Notes: generated from the letters alone by a model not told the origin. 64,000 nucleotides of DNA from Nocardia ninae NBRC 108245 (GCF_007990755.1 NZ_BJXA01000045.1:1-64000), one strand, 5' to 3'; positions 51,333 through 60,047 are shown, numbered from the stretch's first letter. Translations and numbers: made by a program.

Positions 51333-52267
51333 AATTCCACCACCGCGAGCCCCACTGGGCGACGACGAATACCTGGGACACCCCCGACTGGACGGTCGAC
51401 GAACTCGTCGCCGCCAAGGCCGGCCGCACCGTTTCCGTGGTGCTGCCCGCCCTGAACGAGGAAGACACCGTCGCCGACGTGGTGGCCAGCATCATGCCGC
51501 TGCTCGGCACCCTGGTCGACGAGCTGGTCGTGCTCGATTCGGGCTCGACCGACGCCACCGCCGAGCGGGCCGCCGCCGCGGGCGCCGAGGTGATCACCCG
51601 TGAGCAGGCGGTGCCCGAGCTGGACCCGGTGCCAGGCAAGGGTGAGGTGCTGTGGCGTTCGCTGGCGGTCACCAGCGGCGATCTGATCGCCTTCGTCGAT
51701 TCCGACCTGATCGACCCCGATCCCGCTTTCGTGCCGAAACTGCTCGGCCCGTTGCTCACCGTCGACGACATGCACCTGGTCAAGGCCTACTACCGCAGGC
51801 CGCTGCGGCAGGGCGGTGCGGTGGACGCGCACGGCGGCGGCCGGGTCACCGAGCTCGTCGCCCGCCCGCTGCTCGCCGCGCTGCGTCCCGAGCTCTCGCA
51901 GGTGCTGCAGCCGCTCGGCGGCGAATACGCGGGCAGTCGTGAGCTGCTCACCGCGGTGCCGTTCGCGCCGGGCTACGGCGTGGAGATCGGCTTGCTGCTC
52001 GATACCTACGACCAGCTCGGGCTGTCCGCGATCGGGCAGGTGAACCTGGGGGTGCGCACGCACCGCAACCGTCCGCTGGCCGATCTGGGCGTGATGAGCA
52101 GGCAGATCCTGGGCACCGTGCTCGGCCGCAGCGGCGTGCAGGACTCCGGGGCCGCGCTCACCCAGTTCCCGCTGATCGGCGATGCCTTCACCGCGCACAG
52201 CACCGAGGTGTCGCTGGCCGATCGGCCGCCGATGAATACGCTGCGCCCCGCGTGGGTAGCGGCCTGA
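51329..52267 (+). CDS. gpgS: Glucosyl-3-phosphoglycerate synthase, GT81
   Basis: A 312-residue GT-A glycosyltransferase. VSVVLPALNEEDTVADVV binds UDP-sugar, LVVLDSGSTDATAERA and LIAFVDSDLIDPDP hold the metal-binding Asp residues, and VPGKGEVLWRSLAVTSGDL is typical of GpgS. It transfers glucose to 3-phosphoglycerate, the first step of methylglucose lipopolysaccharide synthesis. ATG overlaps the folP2 stop. A strong terminator follows. In M. tuberculosis tagA and the glycogen genes glgA/glgC come next; here a molybdenum hydroxylase operon does. Confidence 0.93.
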   Translation: MKFHHREPHWATTNTWDTPDWTVDELVAAKAGRTVSVVLPALNEEDTVADVVASIMPLLGTLVDELVVLDSGSTDATAERAAAAGAEVITREQAVPELDPVPGKGEVLWRSLAVTSGDLIAFVDSDLIDPDPAFVPKLLGPLLTVDDMHLVKAYYRRPLRQGGAVDAHGGGRVTELVARPLLAALRPELSQVLQPLGGEYAGSRELLTAVPFAPGYGVEIGLLLDTYDQLGLSAIGQVNLGVRTHRNRPLADLGVMSRQILGTVLGRSGVQDSGAALTQFPLIGDAFTAHSTEVSLADRPPMNTLRPAWVAA

Positions 52268-52280
52268 GCACAGCCTGATC

Positions 52281-52322
52281 AGTGAACCCGGGTGCCGTCG
52301 GCGCTCGGGTTCACTGCTTTTT
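52281..52322 (+). terminator. Intrinsic terminator after gpgS
   Basis: AGTGAACCCG (52281-52290) pairs with CGGGTTCACT (52306-52315) around an inner GTGCC/GGCGC stem, followed by GCTTTTT. This is the clearest factor-independent terminator in the window. The remaining 160 bp to the hydroxylase operon show no obvious element. Confidence 0.9.
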
Positions 52323-52481
52323 CGTCCAATCACCTGCGCTGGCAACGGATGCGATTTGTGCATTCGCGATTTTGCCCAGCGCGTTAGCTGATCGGACGCT
52401 AGGGTGGGGATGGTCTTACGTTCGATTTCTGTACTTCATGGTTTCGCGTCCATCGCACGCTCATGAGCAGGAGATACGTCG

Positions 52482-53015
52482 ATGACTATTGGTGAGCTAC
52501 CCAAGCAGGACACGCGGCAACCAGAGTTTGCCGGTCCCGATTACACGCTGGCGACATTGCGGGTGAACGGTCACGTTTTCCCGGTGGCATTGGAACCGAG
52601 AGTCAGCCTGCTCGACGCCCTGCGCGAATACCTCCGGCTCACCGGCACCAAGAAGGGGTGCGACCAGGGTGCCTGCGGAGCGTGCACGGTATGGGTCGAC
52701 GGTAAGCGCGAATTGTCGTGCCTCACCTTGGCATTGAGCGTGGAAGGGCGCGAGGTCACCACGATCGAGGGCGTCGCGGAGGGGGAGGAACTGCACCCGG
52801 TGCAGCGCGCGTTCATCAGCTGCGACGGCTTCCAATGCGGCTACTGCACGCCGGGACAGATCATGTCGGCGATCAAATGCATCGAAGAGGGCCACACCGG
52901 CAGCGACGCGGAGATCGCCGAATGGATGAGCGGCAATATCTGCCGCTGCGCCGCCTATCAGAACATCAGGGACGCGATTAAGAGCGCAGAGGCCGAGCTG
53001 GGGGAGACCCGATGA
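52482..53015 (+). CDS. Molybdenum hydroxylase [2Fe-2S] subunit (PaoA/XdhC-operon type)
   Basis: A 177-residue iron-sulfur subunit. The plant-type cluster is held by Cys60, Cys65, Cys68 and Cys80, and the second, alpha-helical cluster by Cys119, Cys122, Cys154 and Cys156 (CGYCTPGQ and NICRC). It passes electrons from the molybdenum centre to the FAD subunit. E. coli PaoA carries a Tat signal; none is seen here, pointing to a cytoplasmic enzyme. Its stop overlaps the FAD-subunit ATG. First gene of a three-gene operon. Confidence 0.94.
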   Translation: MTIGELPKQDTRQPEFAGPDYTLATLRVNGHVFPVALEPRVSLLDALREYLRLTGTKKGCDQGACGACTVWVDGKRELSCLTLALSVEGREVTTIEGVAEGEELHPVQRAFISCDGFQCGYCTPGQIMSAIKCIEEGHTGSDAEIAEWMSGNICRCAAYQNIRDAIKSAEAELGETR

Positions 53016-54022
53016 AGCCCATCGCCTTTGCCCGCGCCGAGACGGTCGACCAGGCACTCGCCGCGGTGACCGCCCGCCCGAACACCGTATTCCTCGCCGG
53101 CGGTACCACTTTGGTGGACATGCTGCGGATCGGTGCGATGGAGCCGGACAACGTCGTCGACATCAACCGGTTGCCGCTCACCGATTTGGAGCACCGCCCG
53201 GACGGCGGCCTGCGCATCGGCGCGATGGTCCGGATGAGTGAGGTCGCCGCCGATCCCGGTGTCGTCGAACGCTTTCCGTTCCTGTCCATCGCGCTGGCGA
53301 AGGGCGCGTCCGCGCAGATTCGCAATATGGCCTCGATGGGCGGCAATCTGATGCAGCGGGTGCGCTGCCCGCAGTTCCGCGATATCGCCTACGCCTGCAA
53401 CAAACGCGTCCCGGGCAGCGGGTGCGGCGCGCAGGAGGGACTGCACCGCGGCAATGCCGTATTGGGCACCAGCGAGCACTGTTTCGCCATGCACCCCTCC
53501 GATATGGCCGTCCCGCTGACCGCACTCGACGCCGTCGTGCAGGTGCAGGGACCGCGCGGCACCCGCGCCATCGCCTTCGACGACTTCTTCCTCCTGCCCG
53601 GCGACACACCGCATCTCGAACATCCGATCACCGCCGACGAGCTGATCGTCCGAATCGACGTGCCGCCCTTGCCTTTCGCGCGGAACTCGCACTATCTGAA
53701 GGTGCGTGACCGCGAATCCTATGAGTTCGCCGCCGCTTCCGCGGCGGTGGCGCTCGAGCTGACCGACGGTGCGGTGCGTGATGTCCGCATCGGCCTCGGC
53801 GGCGTGGCAACTAAGCCGTGGCGCGCCAAGATGGCCGAGGCGCTGTTGATCGGCAAGCCCGCCACCAAGGAGAACTTCGCCGCCGCCGCGGCCACCGAAC
53901 TCGCGGCCGCCGATGGCAGCCACGAGATGAACCGGTTCAAAATCGAACTGGCACAGCGCACCATGGTGCGAACGCTGGAGACGGTCACCGCGCAGATCAC
54001 GCAGCGGGGAGGCCGGAAATGA
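53012..54022 (+). CDS. Molybdenum hydroxylase FAD subunit with extra [4Fe-4S] site (PaoB-like)
   Basis: A 336-residue FAD-binding subunit. FLAGGTTLVDMLRIG and ASMGGNLMQRVRCPQFRD bind FAD. Cys119, Cys129, Cys138 and Cys157, in the loop CPQFRD...CNKR...GSGCGAQ...EHC, match the additional [4Fe-4S] cluster of E. coli PaoB and 4-hydroxybenzoyl-CoA reductase-like enzymes, absent from ordinary xanthine dehydrogenases. Both boundaries overlap neighbours (ATGA). It suggests an aldehyde oxidoreductase rather than a purine enzyme. Confidence 0.92.
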   Translation: MKPIAFARAETVDQALAAVTARPNTVFLAGGTTLVDMLRIGAMEPDNVVDINRLPLTDLEHRPDGGLRIGAMVRMSEVAADPGVVERFPFLSIALAKGASAQIRNMASMGGNLMQRVRCPQFRDIAYACNKRVPGSGCGAQEGLHRGNAVLGTSEHCFAMHPSDMAVPLTALDAVVQVQGPRGTRAIAFDDFFLLPGDTPHLEHPITADELIVRIDVPPLPFARNSHYLKVRDRESYEFAAASAAVALELTDGAVRDVRIGLGGVATKPWRAKMAEALLIGKPATKENFAAAAATELAAADGSHEMNRFKIELAQRTMVRTLETVTAQITQRGGRK

Positions 54023-56262
54023 GCGCACCCACCGCCCCGAAGCTCGTCGGCCAGGGCCTCGACCGGATCGACGGGCACGTCAAGGTCACCGGCGCCGCCC
54101 GGTATACCGCCGAGATCCCGATGCCGAACGCCGCCTACGGCGTCATCGTCGGCGCCGAGATCGGCAGCGGCACAGTGACATCCATCGATGTCAGCCACGC
54201 GTTGCGTGCCGGTGCGGTGGCGGTGCTCACCCACGAGAACCTGCCGCGGGTCCCGTCGGTGCCGCTGATGCCGTCGCTGTTCGGCCAGCCCTCGCCCGGG
54301 CAGACCTTCTTTCCCATGCAGGACACCACGATCCACTACTTCGGCCAGCCGATCGCCGTCGTGGTCGCGGACACCTTCGAGGTAGCCCAGCAGGCCGCCC
54401 GGCTGGTCGAGGCCACCTACGACGCGAAGCCCGCACTGGTGCAGTTGGACGACGGACGCGCCGAGCAATACCTGCCCGACAGCATCTTCGCGGGCATGGT
54501 CCCCGCGTCCCAGTCGCGCGGCGACTTCGCGAGTGCGAGCGCGGCCGCCGCGCACACCGTCGACGCGACCTTTCGTTTCGCCGCCAACCACCACAATCCG
54601 ATCGAATGCTCGGTCACCGCCGCGATGTGGAACGGGGATTCGGTCACCGTCTACGACGCCACCCAGGGCATCGTGGCCAGTCAGCTGACCATCGCGGCGC
54701 ACCTGGGCATCTCGCCGAGCAAGGTACGGGTCGTCGCCGATTACGTCGGTGGCGGGTTCGGCGCCAAAGCCCTGATGTGGCCGCACGTCACGCTCGCCCC
54801 GCTGATCGCGCGCGAGCTCGGCAGGCCGATCCGGGTGATCCTGAACCGCGAGCAGATGTTCTACGGCACCGGATTACGGGAAGAACAGGAGCAGCGCGTC
54901 ACCCTGGTCTGTGACGCCGACGGCCGGTTCACCGGGCTGCGCCACCACAAGCTCTCCGTCACTTCACATTTCGACGACTGGGCCGAGCCGTCACTCGAGG
55001 TAGCGAGCAAGGCCTATGGAATCCCGCACTGGGAGGGGCAGTATCGGCTGATCAAGGGCAACACGATGACGCCGACCTTCATGCGCGGGCCGGGCGAGGC
55101 GTCCGGCATGATCGCGTTGGAATGCGCCATCGACGAACTCGCCGACCAGCTCGAGGTGGACCCGGTCGAGCTGCGGCTGCGCAACCATGCCGCCGTCGAT
55201 CCGGAGAGCGGAAACCCTTGGAGCTCGGATGGTTACCTCGACTGCCTGCGGCTGGCCGCCGAACGCTTCGGCTGGGACGGCCGTAATCAGACCCCCGGAG
55301 CGAACACCGACGGCAACTGGCTGATCGGCTGGGGCGTCGGCACCGCGGGCTACCCGGTGTACGAACCGGGCCAACCGCAGCGCGCCCACGCGCGCTTACG
55401 TTCGGACGGCTCGCTGGTCGTGCAGACCGGCACCCAGGAGTTCGGCACCGGTGTCGCGACCGCCATGTCCCAGGTCGCCTGCGACGCGATGGGCATGCCG
55501 TTCGACCGCATCCGCTTCGAGATCGGCAACACCGACTACCCGAACATCGCGGCCACCGTCGGCTCGATCGGCGCGAGCGCGGTCAGCGCCGCGGTGCACA
55601 CCACCTGCACCCAGTTGCTCGCCCAGCTCGTCGAGATCGCGGTCGCCGACATCGACTCGCCGCTGCGCGGCCGGACGCCCGACGAGATCGAAGGCGTCGC
55701 GGGCGTGCTGCGGCTGATCGACGACCCGTCGGTGTGCGATGCCTACGCGGAAGTGCTGGAGCGCAACCATCTTTCGGATATCGAGACCACCGGCAGCTGG
55801 CGGCCGGACACCACCCCGTCGGGCTACGCGAAGATGAGCTTCGGCGCCCAGTTCGCGGAGGTCGCGGTGGATCCGGAACTCGGCCTGATCCGGGTCCGCC
55901 GGATGGTCGGTGCCTTCGCACCCGGCCGGGTGCTCAACGTGAAGCTGGCGCGCAGCCAGGTGCTGGGCGGCATGAATTGGGGCCTGTCCCAAGCCCTGAT
56001 GGAGGCGAGCCTGCCCGATCCCAGGGACGGTCGCTGGGCCAATGCGTCACTGCTGGAATACCTGCTGCCGGTCAACGCCGACGCCCCCGAGGTCGACATC
56101 TCCTTCGTGCCGGTCGACGACACGGTGGTGAACCCGTTGGGCGTCAAGGGCATCGGCGAACTCGGCATGATCGGCGCGGCCGCCGCCATCGTCAACGCCG
56201 TGCACCACGCCACCGGCCGCTCCCTCCGCGACATACCGCTGCGCATCGAACACCTGCTCTGA
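54019..56262 (+). CDS. Molybdenum hydroxylase catalytic subunit (PaoC-like aldehyde/xanthine oxidoreductase)
   Basis: A 747-residue Moco subunit. VGQGLDRIDGHVKVTGAARY opens the ald_Xan_dh fold; GGGFGAKALMWPHVTLAPL and TFMRGPGEASGMIALE line the active site; TQEFGTGVATAMSQVACD binds the pterin; and VKGIGELGMIGAAAAI near the end holds the catalytic Glu. With the two upstream subunits it forms a heterotrimer hydroxylating aldehydes or heterocycles. The substrate is not predictable. ATG overlaps the FAD-subunit stop. Proteins of this branch need XdhC/PaoD-type sulfuration of the cofactor, encoded convergently. Confidence 0.94.
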   Translation: MSAPTAPKLVGQGLDRIDGHVKVTGAARYTAEIPMPNAAYGVIVGAEIGSGTVTSIDVSHALRAGAVAVLTHENLPRVPSVPLMPSLFGQPSPGQTFFPMQDTTIHYFGQPIAVVVADTFEVAQQAARLVEATYDAKPALVQLDDGRAEQYLPDSIFAGMVPASQSRGDFASASAAAAHTVDATFRFAANHHNPIECSVTAAMWNGDSVTVYDATQGIVASQLTIAAHLGISPSKVRVVADYVGGGFGAKALMWPHVTLAPLIARELGRPIRVILNREQMFYGTGLREEQEQRVTLVCDADGRFTGLRHHKLSVTSHFDDWAEPSLEVASKAYGIPHWEGQYRLIKGNTMTPTFMRGPGEASGMIALECAIDELADQLEVDPVELRLRNHAAVDPESGNPWSSDGYLDCLRLAAERFGWDGRNQTPGANTDGNWLIGWGVGTAGYPVYEPGQPQRAHARLRSDGSLVVQTGTQEFGTGVATAMSQVACDAMGMPFDRIRFEIGNTDYPNIAATVGSIGASAVSAAVHTTCTQLLAQLVEIAVADIDSPLRGRTPDEIEGVAGVLRLIDDPSVCDAYAEVLERNHLSDIETTGSWRPDTTPSGYAKMSFGAQFAEVAVDPELGLIRVRRMVGAFAPGRVLNVKLARSQVLGGMNWGLSQALMEASLPDPRDGRWANASLLEYLLPVNADAPEVDISFVPVDDTVVNPLGVKGIGELGMIGAAAAIVNAVHHATGRSLRDIPLRIEHLL

Positions 56263-56288
56263 GACGAACCCGCACCCCCCTCTCGGGA

Positions 56289-56515
56289 TCCGCACCGCCT
56301 CCGGCGTCCGCAAGCGGTGCAGATTCCGAGACAGGGTGCGCCTGGGGGCTGCACTCTTTGTTGGGGCCCGCATCGCCTCGGGCCGCCCGCAAGCGGCAGG
56401 GTCCCAGAGCGGGTGCAACTTGGGGCCGAACATTTGTTGGGGTCCGCACCGTCTCGGGCGGCCCGCAAGCGGTGCAGGCCCCTGAGAAGGGGTGCACCCT
56501 TTGCTGACTGCGGGG
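56289..56515. repeat. Three tandem imperfect 73-78 bp repeats between convergent genes
   Basis: Copies at 56289-56366, 56367-56442 and 56443-56515. Each opens with (T/C)CCGCA(C/T)CG(C/T)CTC and carries CCGCAAGCGG; copies 1 and 2 end TTGTTGGGG and copy 3 ends ACTGCGGGG. Each left half can fold (GCACCG...CGGTGC in copies 1 and 3). They fill the 259-bp spacer between the catalytic subunit gene and xdhC. Confidence 0.8.
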
Positions 56516-56521
56516 TGCGGG

Positions 56522-57604
56522 TCAGCGGTGGATGGGGCCGTCGGTGCGGTCCAAGGGGCGGGCTGAGGCGTTGCCGCGGTCGGCGAGGATCTGGGCGGCG
56601 ATGGAGATGGCGGTCTCGTCCGGGGTGCGGGCGTTGAGGTCGAGGCCGAGTGGGCTCTTGAGCCGCGCGAGGCTGCTTTCGGTGACGCCGGCGGCGCGTA
56701 GTCGATCGGTGCGTTCGGCGTGTGTACGGCGGGAACCGAGGGCCCCGACGAACGCGATCTCCGTGATGCTCAACGCCGCCACAATGGTCGGCACGTCGAA
56801 CTTGGTGTCGTGGGTGAGCACACAGACCACGGTGCGCCCGTCGATGCGCCCTGCCTCGTGCTCCGTGCGCAGGTACCGGTGCGGCCAGTCCACCACGACC
56901 TCGTGCGCGGACGGGAAACGGGCCGGGGTGGCGAAGGTTTCGCGGGCATCGACGACGGTGACCCGGTAGCCGAGTTGACGGCCGGTACGGCTGAGGGCCC
57001 GCACGAAATCGTTGGCACCGGCCAGGATCATCCGCGCGGGTGTGGCGAAGACCTGTACGAAAACCCGCGGGCGCGGCGAGGCGTCGGCCTCGCATTCGTC
57101 GGCACCGACCACGCCGCTGTGGCCCGCGGCGAGCAACGCGAGGACGTCGCGATCGACGCCGTGCCACGGCTCGGTCGTGCCGGTGTGCGACAACTTCCAT
57201 TCCGCCGTCGCGTCCAGCCGGGTGGCCAGCGCGACGGGGCTGCCCTCGGTGATCCGCCGGTGCAACTCCGACAGCAGCGGGAGGTGTTCCGGTCCCACCT
57301 GTTCGACGAAGACCTCCATCTCGCCGCCACAGGTCAGCCCGACCGCGAGACCGTCGCCGTCGGCATAGCCGAACCGGTCGGTCACCGCTTGGCCGGTGGC
57401 CAGCACCTGACGCGCCGTCTCGACGACAGCGGCCTCTATACAACCGCCCGACAGCGAGCCGACGACCTCACCGGAGCGGGTGACGATCATTGCGGCGCCT
57501 GCTTCGCGCGGCCCGGGACCGGTCGTATCCACCACCCGAGCCAGGGCCACCGGCCCCTGCCCGGCCAGGGCTGTCAACTGCTCGAGCATTGCGCGCATCA
57601 GCAC
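56522..57604 (-). CDS. XdhC/CoxI-family molybdenum cofactor maturation protein
   Basis: A 360-residue protein with both XdhC domains: the N-terminal part (AAMIVTRSGEVVGSLSGGCIEAAVVETARQVL, GLTCGGEMEVFVEQ) and the C-terminal Rossmann part (VCVLTHDTKFDVPTIVAALSITEIAFVGALGSRRTHAER). XdhC proteins bind Moco, protect it, and pass it in sulfurated form to hydroxylases. The conserved Cys lies in GLTCGGEM. It faces the hydroxylase operon tail to tail; its own promoter must lie above 57604. Distance and orientation suggest independent control. Confidence 0.92.
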   Translation of the reverse strand: MLMRAMLEQLTALAGQGPVALARVVDTTGPGPREAGAAMIVTRSGEVVGSLSGGCIEAAVVETARQVLATGQAVTDRFGYADGDGLAVGLTCGGEMEVFVEQVGPEHLPLLSELHRRITEGSPVALATRLDATAEWKLSHTGTTEPWHGVDRDVLALLAAGHSGVVGADECEADASPRPRVFVQVFATPARMILAGANDFVRALSRTGRQLGYRVTVVDARETFATPARFPSAHEVVVDWPHRYLRTEHEAGRIDGRTVVCVLTHDTKFDVPTIVAALSITEIAFVGALGSRRTHAERTDRLRAAGVTESSLARLKSPLGLDLNARTPDETAISIAAQILADRGNASARPLDRTDGPIHR

Positions 57605-57688
57605 GGGTCCTCTCTCGAGCCGGCACGCCGGAGTAGACCGGCTACCTCGAGCCTAGCTACTCGAAAGCTATTCGTCCGTGCGCGTGGG

Positions 57689-57910
57689 TCAGGACTCCCG
57701 TTGCTGCGCGCTCGCGTGCTCCATCTCCGGCGCGACCAGGCGTTCGGCCGTCTCGTCGACGGCCGGAGCGTCCTCCTCGGCGAGTCGCCGTTGTAGCGCG
57801 GCGACGGTCAGGTGTTCCGACGACTTGGCCGGTCTGCGCAGCATGGTGACGATCAGGATGAGCAGGCCGAGCGCCAAGAGGGCGCCGCCGGCGATGGCGA
57901 GCGGATTCAT
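57689..57910 (-). CDS. Single-pass small membrane protein
   Basis: A 73-residue protein: NPLAIAGGALLALGLLILIVTML (residues 2-24) is a membrane helix with an external N-terminus and basic stop (RRPAKSS), then a 45-residue acidic, helical cytoplasmic tail (LQRRLAEEDAPAVDETAERL). The ATG at 57910 has GGAGG seven bases upstream. It lies 22 bp after the gene at 57933 and is probably co-transcribed. Not recognised. Confidence 0.68.
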   Translation of the reverse strand: MNPLAIAGGALLALGLLILIVTMLRRPAKSSEHLTVAALQRRLAEEDAPAVDETAERLVAPEMEHASAQQRES

Positions 57911-57932
57911 CACTGCCTCCTCGGGACACGCA

Positions 57933-58505
57933 TCATTCGGCCGTTTCGCGGAGTGCGAGGCCGGGTGGGACCGTGCCGGTGTGGAAGTAGCCCGCGAAGA
58001 TCTCGGCCGCATCCTCGGCGGTGAAGACCTCGTCCGGGTAGATCCACGGAGCAGGCATGTTCTCCGGAACCTGCACGCAGATGCCGGGCTCGCCGTCGCG
58101 GCTGCCCGCCCGGCCGACGACATACCGGCGCGCGGCGCCGTCGACGCGGGTGTGCAACTCAAGAATCAGCGCGTCGGCCGAGCCGGTGCAGCGCAGGTAG
58201 TTCTGGCCGGGGGCGGAGCTGATCGCGGGGGTGATGTCGGCCGGGCGCATCGGCGCGGGCAGGCGGGTCAGCTGCACCGAGAAGCGGTGGTGGCCGTCCA
58301 GCCTGCGCAGCGGGCGCAGGAAGTTGTCGATGCTCTCACCGGTGCCGATGAACAATTTCAGCCGGTCGCTGTAGGTGACCCGATGGGTCGTGACGATCGG
58401 CTCGGCCGCGTCGACGGTGGCGGTCGGTGCCTGTTCGACCGGCTGCCGTCGCGCCGTCCGGACCGTGGGCGCGGAGCTGGCCGCCGTCGAAAGTTCAACA
58501 CTCAT
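57933..58505 (-). CDS. Conserved-looking hypothetical protein
   Basis: A 190-residue soluble protein without signal or membrane segment. The first 40 residues are low-complexity Ala/Thr/Val; the rest alternates strands and polar loops (VTYSDRLKLFIGTGESIDNFLRPLRRLDGHHRFSVQLTRL) and ends with an acidic helical part (EVFTAEDAAEIFAGYFHTG). I recognise no family. AGGTGAG upstream supports the ATG at 58505. It is the first of a two-gene unit with the small membrane protein, downstream of an HTH regulator on the same strand. Confidence 0.65.
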   Translation of the reverse strand: MSVELSTAASSAPTVRTARRQPVEQAPTATVDAAEPIVTTHRVTYSDRLKLFIGTGESIDNFLRPLRRLDGHHRFSVQLTRLPAPMRPADITPAISSAPGQNYLRCTGSADALILELHTRVDGAARRYVVGRAGSRDGEPGICVQVPENMPAPWIYPDEVFTAEDAAEIFAGYFHTGTVPPGLALRETAE

Positions 58506-58587
58506 CAGAGCTCACCTATCACGCATAGTTATCTTCTAGCTATTCAAGCATCGCACCGCGATTTACCTAAGGGAAGACCTGAGTGAC

Positions 58588-58609
58588 CCGTGACACAATT
58601 AGGTCACGG
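58588..58609. promoter_or_regulatory. CCGTGAC-N8-GTCACGG inverted repeat
   Basis: Perfect 7-bp arms (58588-58594, 58603-58609) in the 148-bp gap between the HTH gene (ending 58654) and the next minus-strand gene (starting 58505). It could be an operator for the downstream pair or part of a terminator. Confidence 0.45.
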
Positions 58610-58653
58610 TTGTCATCGACCACGCCCTGTGCCGGCTCGACTGCCAGCGGAAA

Positions 58654-59511
58654 TCAGCGACGGATACCCGGTGCGGGCAAACGGGTTTCGGGATCGTGCC
58701 GGTAGACCGGCGTGAGCAGCTCGGCTTCCAGCGGTTCGCCGGTCGCCCGGTCGAACCGGCAGGCGACGAGCACTGAGAACAAGTGGGTGCTCGCCCGTTC
58801 GTGCAGGGTGGCCAGCCGGGTGGCGAGCAAACGGATGGCACCGAGCGAACCCGGCGGGTGCATGCCGTCGATCATCAGCACGCTGCCGCGCCCGTCCGGA
58901 CGTGGCAGTCGCGCCAGGTAGGCGATGTCGTGCGGGTCGGGTCCGCCGGGCCGATATACCCGGCGCGCGGCCCGATCCTCGATGCCGCGCCTGGCATCGC
59001 CCGCCCTGGCCACCGCGCGCCGCAGCCGCGGATCCGCCGCGATCAACTGCCGCACGCTGGGCGAGAGCTCCGGCCCGCCGAGCACGATGAGACCGTCCCG
59101 GTTCAGGTCGACCGGTCTACCGGGTAAGAAGTGTTCGATCGAGGCGGTGAAACCCAGCTCGCGTAGTAGCTCGACGAGCCGATGCGGCGCCGCGGGATCC
59201 GGTGCGCCGATCACTCGGCCCGCCCGTACCTCCGGCACCAGCACCGTGAGCGTCCCGTGCCCGAAGAACAAGCCCTCCGGTGCGGGACCCTGGGTACTCA
59301 CCTGATGGATTCGAGCGCGGGAAAGCCCGGCTGCCGCACCGATTCTGGCGAATGTCCAGCCTTCGGCGTGGAGCTCCCTGATCACCGCACGGCGGATCCT
59401 GGTGAGCTCGTTGATGGTCTGCTGGGCCGCAGCCACACCATCGGTGGCCGCCTTCAATCGCTCGACCTTGTCCTCGATCGCGAAAACGCGCGCCACGTCA
59501 TCGGCCGACAT
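58654..59511 (-). CDS. HTH protein with C-terminal Rossmann-like domain of unknown function
   Basis: A 285-residue protein. Residues 15-75 form a sigma-region-4-like helix-turn-helix (RRAVIRELHAEGWTFARIGAAAGLSRARIHQV). The C-terminal 200 residues carry DLNRDGLIVLGGPELSPSVRQLIAADPRL, a possible nucleotide-binding loop, then VLMIDGMHPPGSLGAIRLLATRLATLHE and FSVLVACRFD. I recall similar HTH plus LGGP-domain proteins in streptomycetes but no defined function. A CTAGACA inverted repeat overlaps its promoter, suggesting autoregulation. Confidence 0.68.
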   Translation of the reverse strand: MSADDVARVFAIEDKVERLKAATDGVAAAQQTINELTRIRRAVIRELHAEGWTFARIGAAAGLSRARIHQVSTQGPAPEGLFFGHGTLTVLVPEVRAGRVIGAPDPAAPHRLVELLRELGFTASIEHFLPGRPVDLNRDGLIVLGGPELSPSVRQLIAADPRLRRAVARAGDARRGIEDRAARRVYRPGGPDPHDIAYLARLPRPDGRGSVLMIDGMHPPGSLGAIRLLATRLATLHERASTHLFSVLVACRFDRATGEPLEAELLTPVYRHDPETRLPAPGIRR

Positions 59512-59520
59512 GTGGGAAGT

Positions 59521-59550
59521 CTAGACAGCTGGACAGGCCAAAGTGTCTAG
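59521..59550. promoter_or_regulatory. CTAGACA-N16-TGTCTAG inverted repeat upstream of the HTH gene
   Basis: Perfect 7-bp arms (59521-59527, 59544-59550), starting ten bases before the ATG of the HTH protein. The arms lie two helical turns apart, as expected for a dimeric repressor. Candidate autoregulatory operator. Confidence 0.6.
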
Positions 59551-59630
59551 TTCGGTTGACACTGCGGCCTTCTCGTGACGCGTTCGTGCCGACTTTTATC
59601 GGAGAACGGCAGTCCGCCGGGCCGCTGAAC

Positions 59631-60047
59631 TCAGGTGGCGTCGGTGTCGATCGGGGGACGTTCGTTGCGCTCCAACGGCTTTTCCAACTTGGGCATCGGA
59701 TAGTCCGGCATGCCGCTGTTCGTGCCGTAGATGTCCTTCTTGTCCGGCAGTGCGTCCTCCATATTGCGGAAGATCGAATCGTCGCCATTGAGAAGGTGTT
59801 TGGTCACCATCGAGCGCGGGCTCATGCCGCGCAGTTCGTTCAGGTCGGCCAGCGGCTTGCGCAAGTCCTCGAACTCCGGGCCGAGCTCGTCCTTGAGCTG
59901 CGAGGTCGCGCCGCTGGCGTAGTCGCGCACCTGACGCAGGCTGCGCGTGGTCCAGCGAACCGCGCCGGGCAGTCGCTCCGGTCCGAGGATCACGAGGGCG
60001 GCGACGAGCAAGATCATCATCTCGCTCCAGCCGATGCTGCTGAACAC
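59631..60047 (-). CDS. tatB: Sec-independent protein translocase subunit TatB
   Basis: A 138-residue TatB: short N-terminal segment [10 protein letters not shown], membrane helix [17 protein letters not shown] with the conserved Gly-Pro hinge, an amphipathic helix ([18 protein letters not shown]) and a long charged tail. It forms the twin-arginine receptor with TatC. It is the last gene of sigE-rseA-htrA-tatB, an order also found in mycobacteria. The gap to htrA is 33 bp. A Tat substrate (the DUF1906 protein at 19262) is also encoded in this window. Confidence 0.94.
   Translation of the reverse strand: MFSSIGWSEMMILLVAALVILGPERLPGAVRWTTRSLRQVRDYASGATSQLKDELGPEFEDLRKPLADLNELRGMSPRSMVTKHLLNGDDSIFRNMEDALPDKKDIYGTNSGMPDYPMPKLEKPLERNERPPIDTDAT

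Noticed and set aside
56289-56515. Triplicate repeat considered as a CRISPR array or attachment site
   Set aside because: No short identical repeats with spacers, no integrase and no tRNA; the copies diverge along their length.
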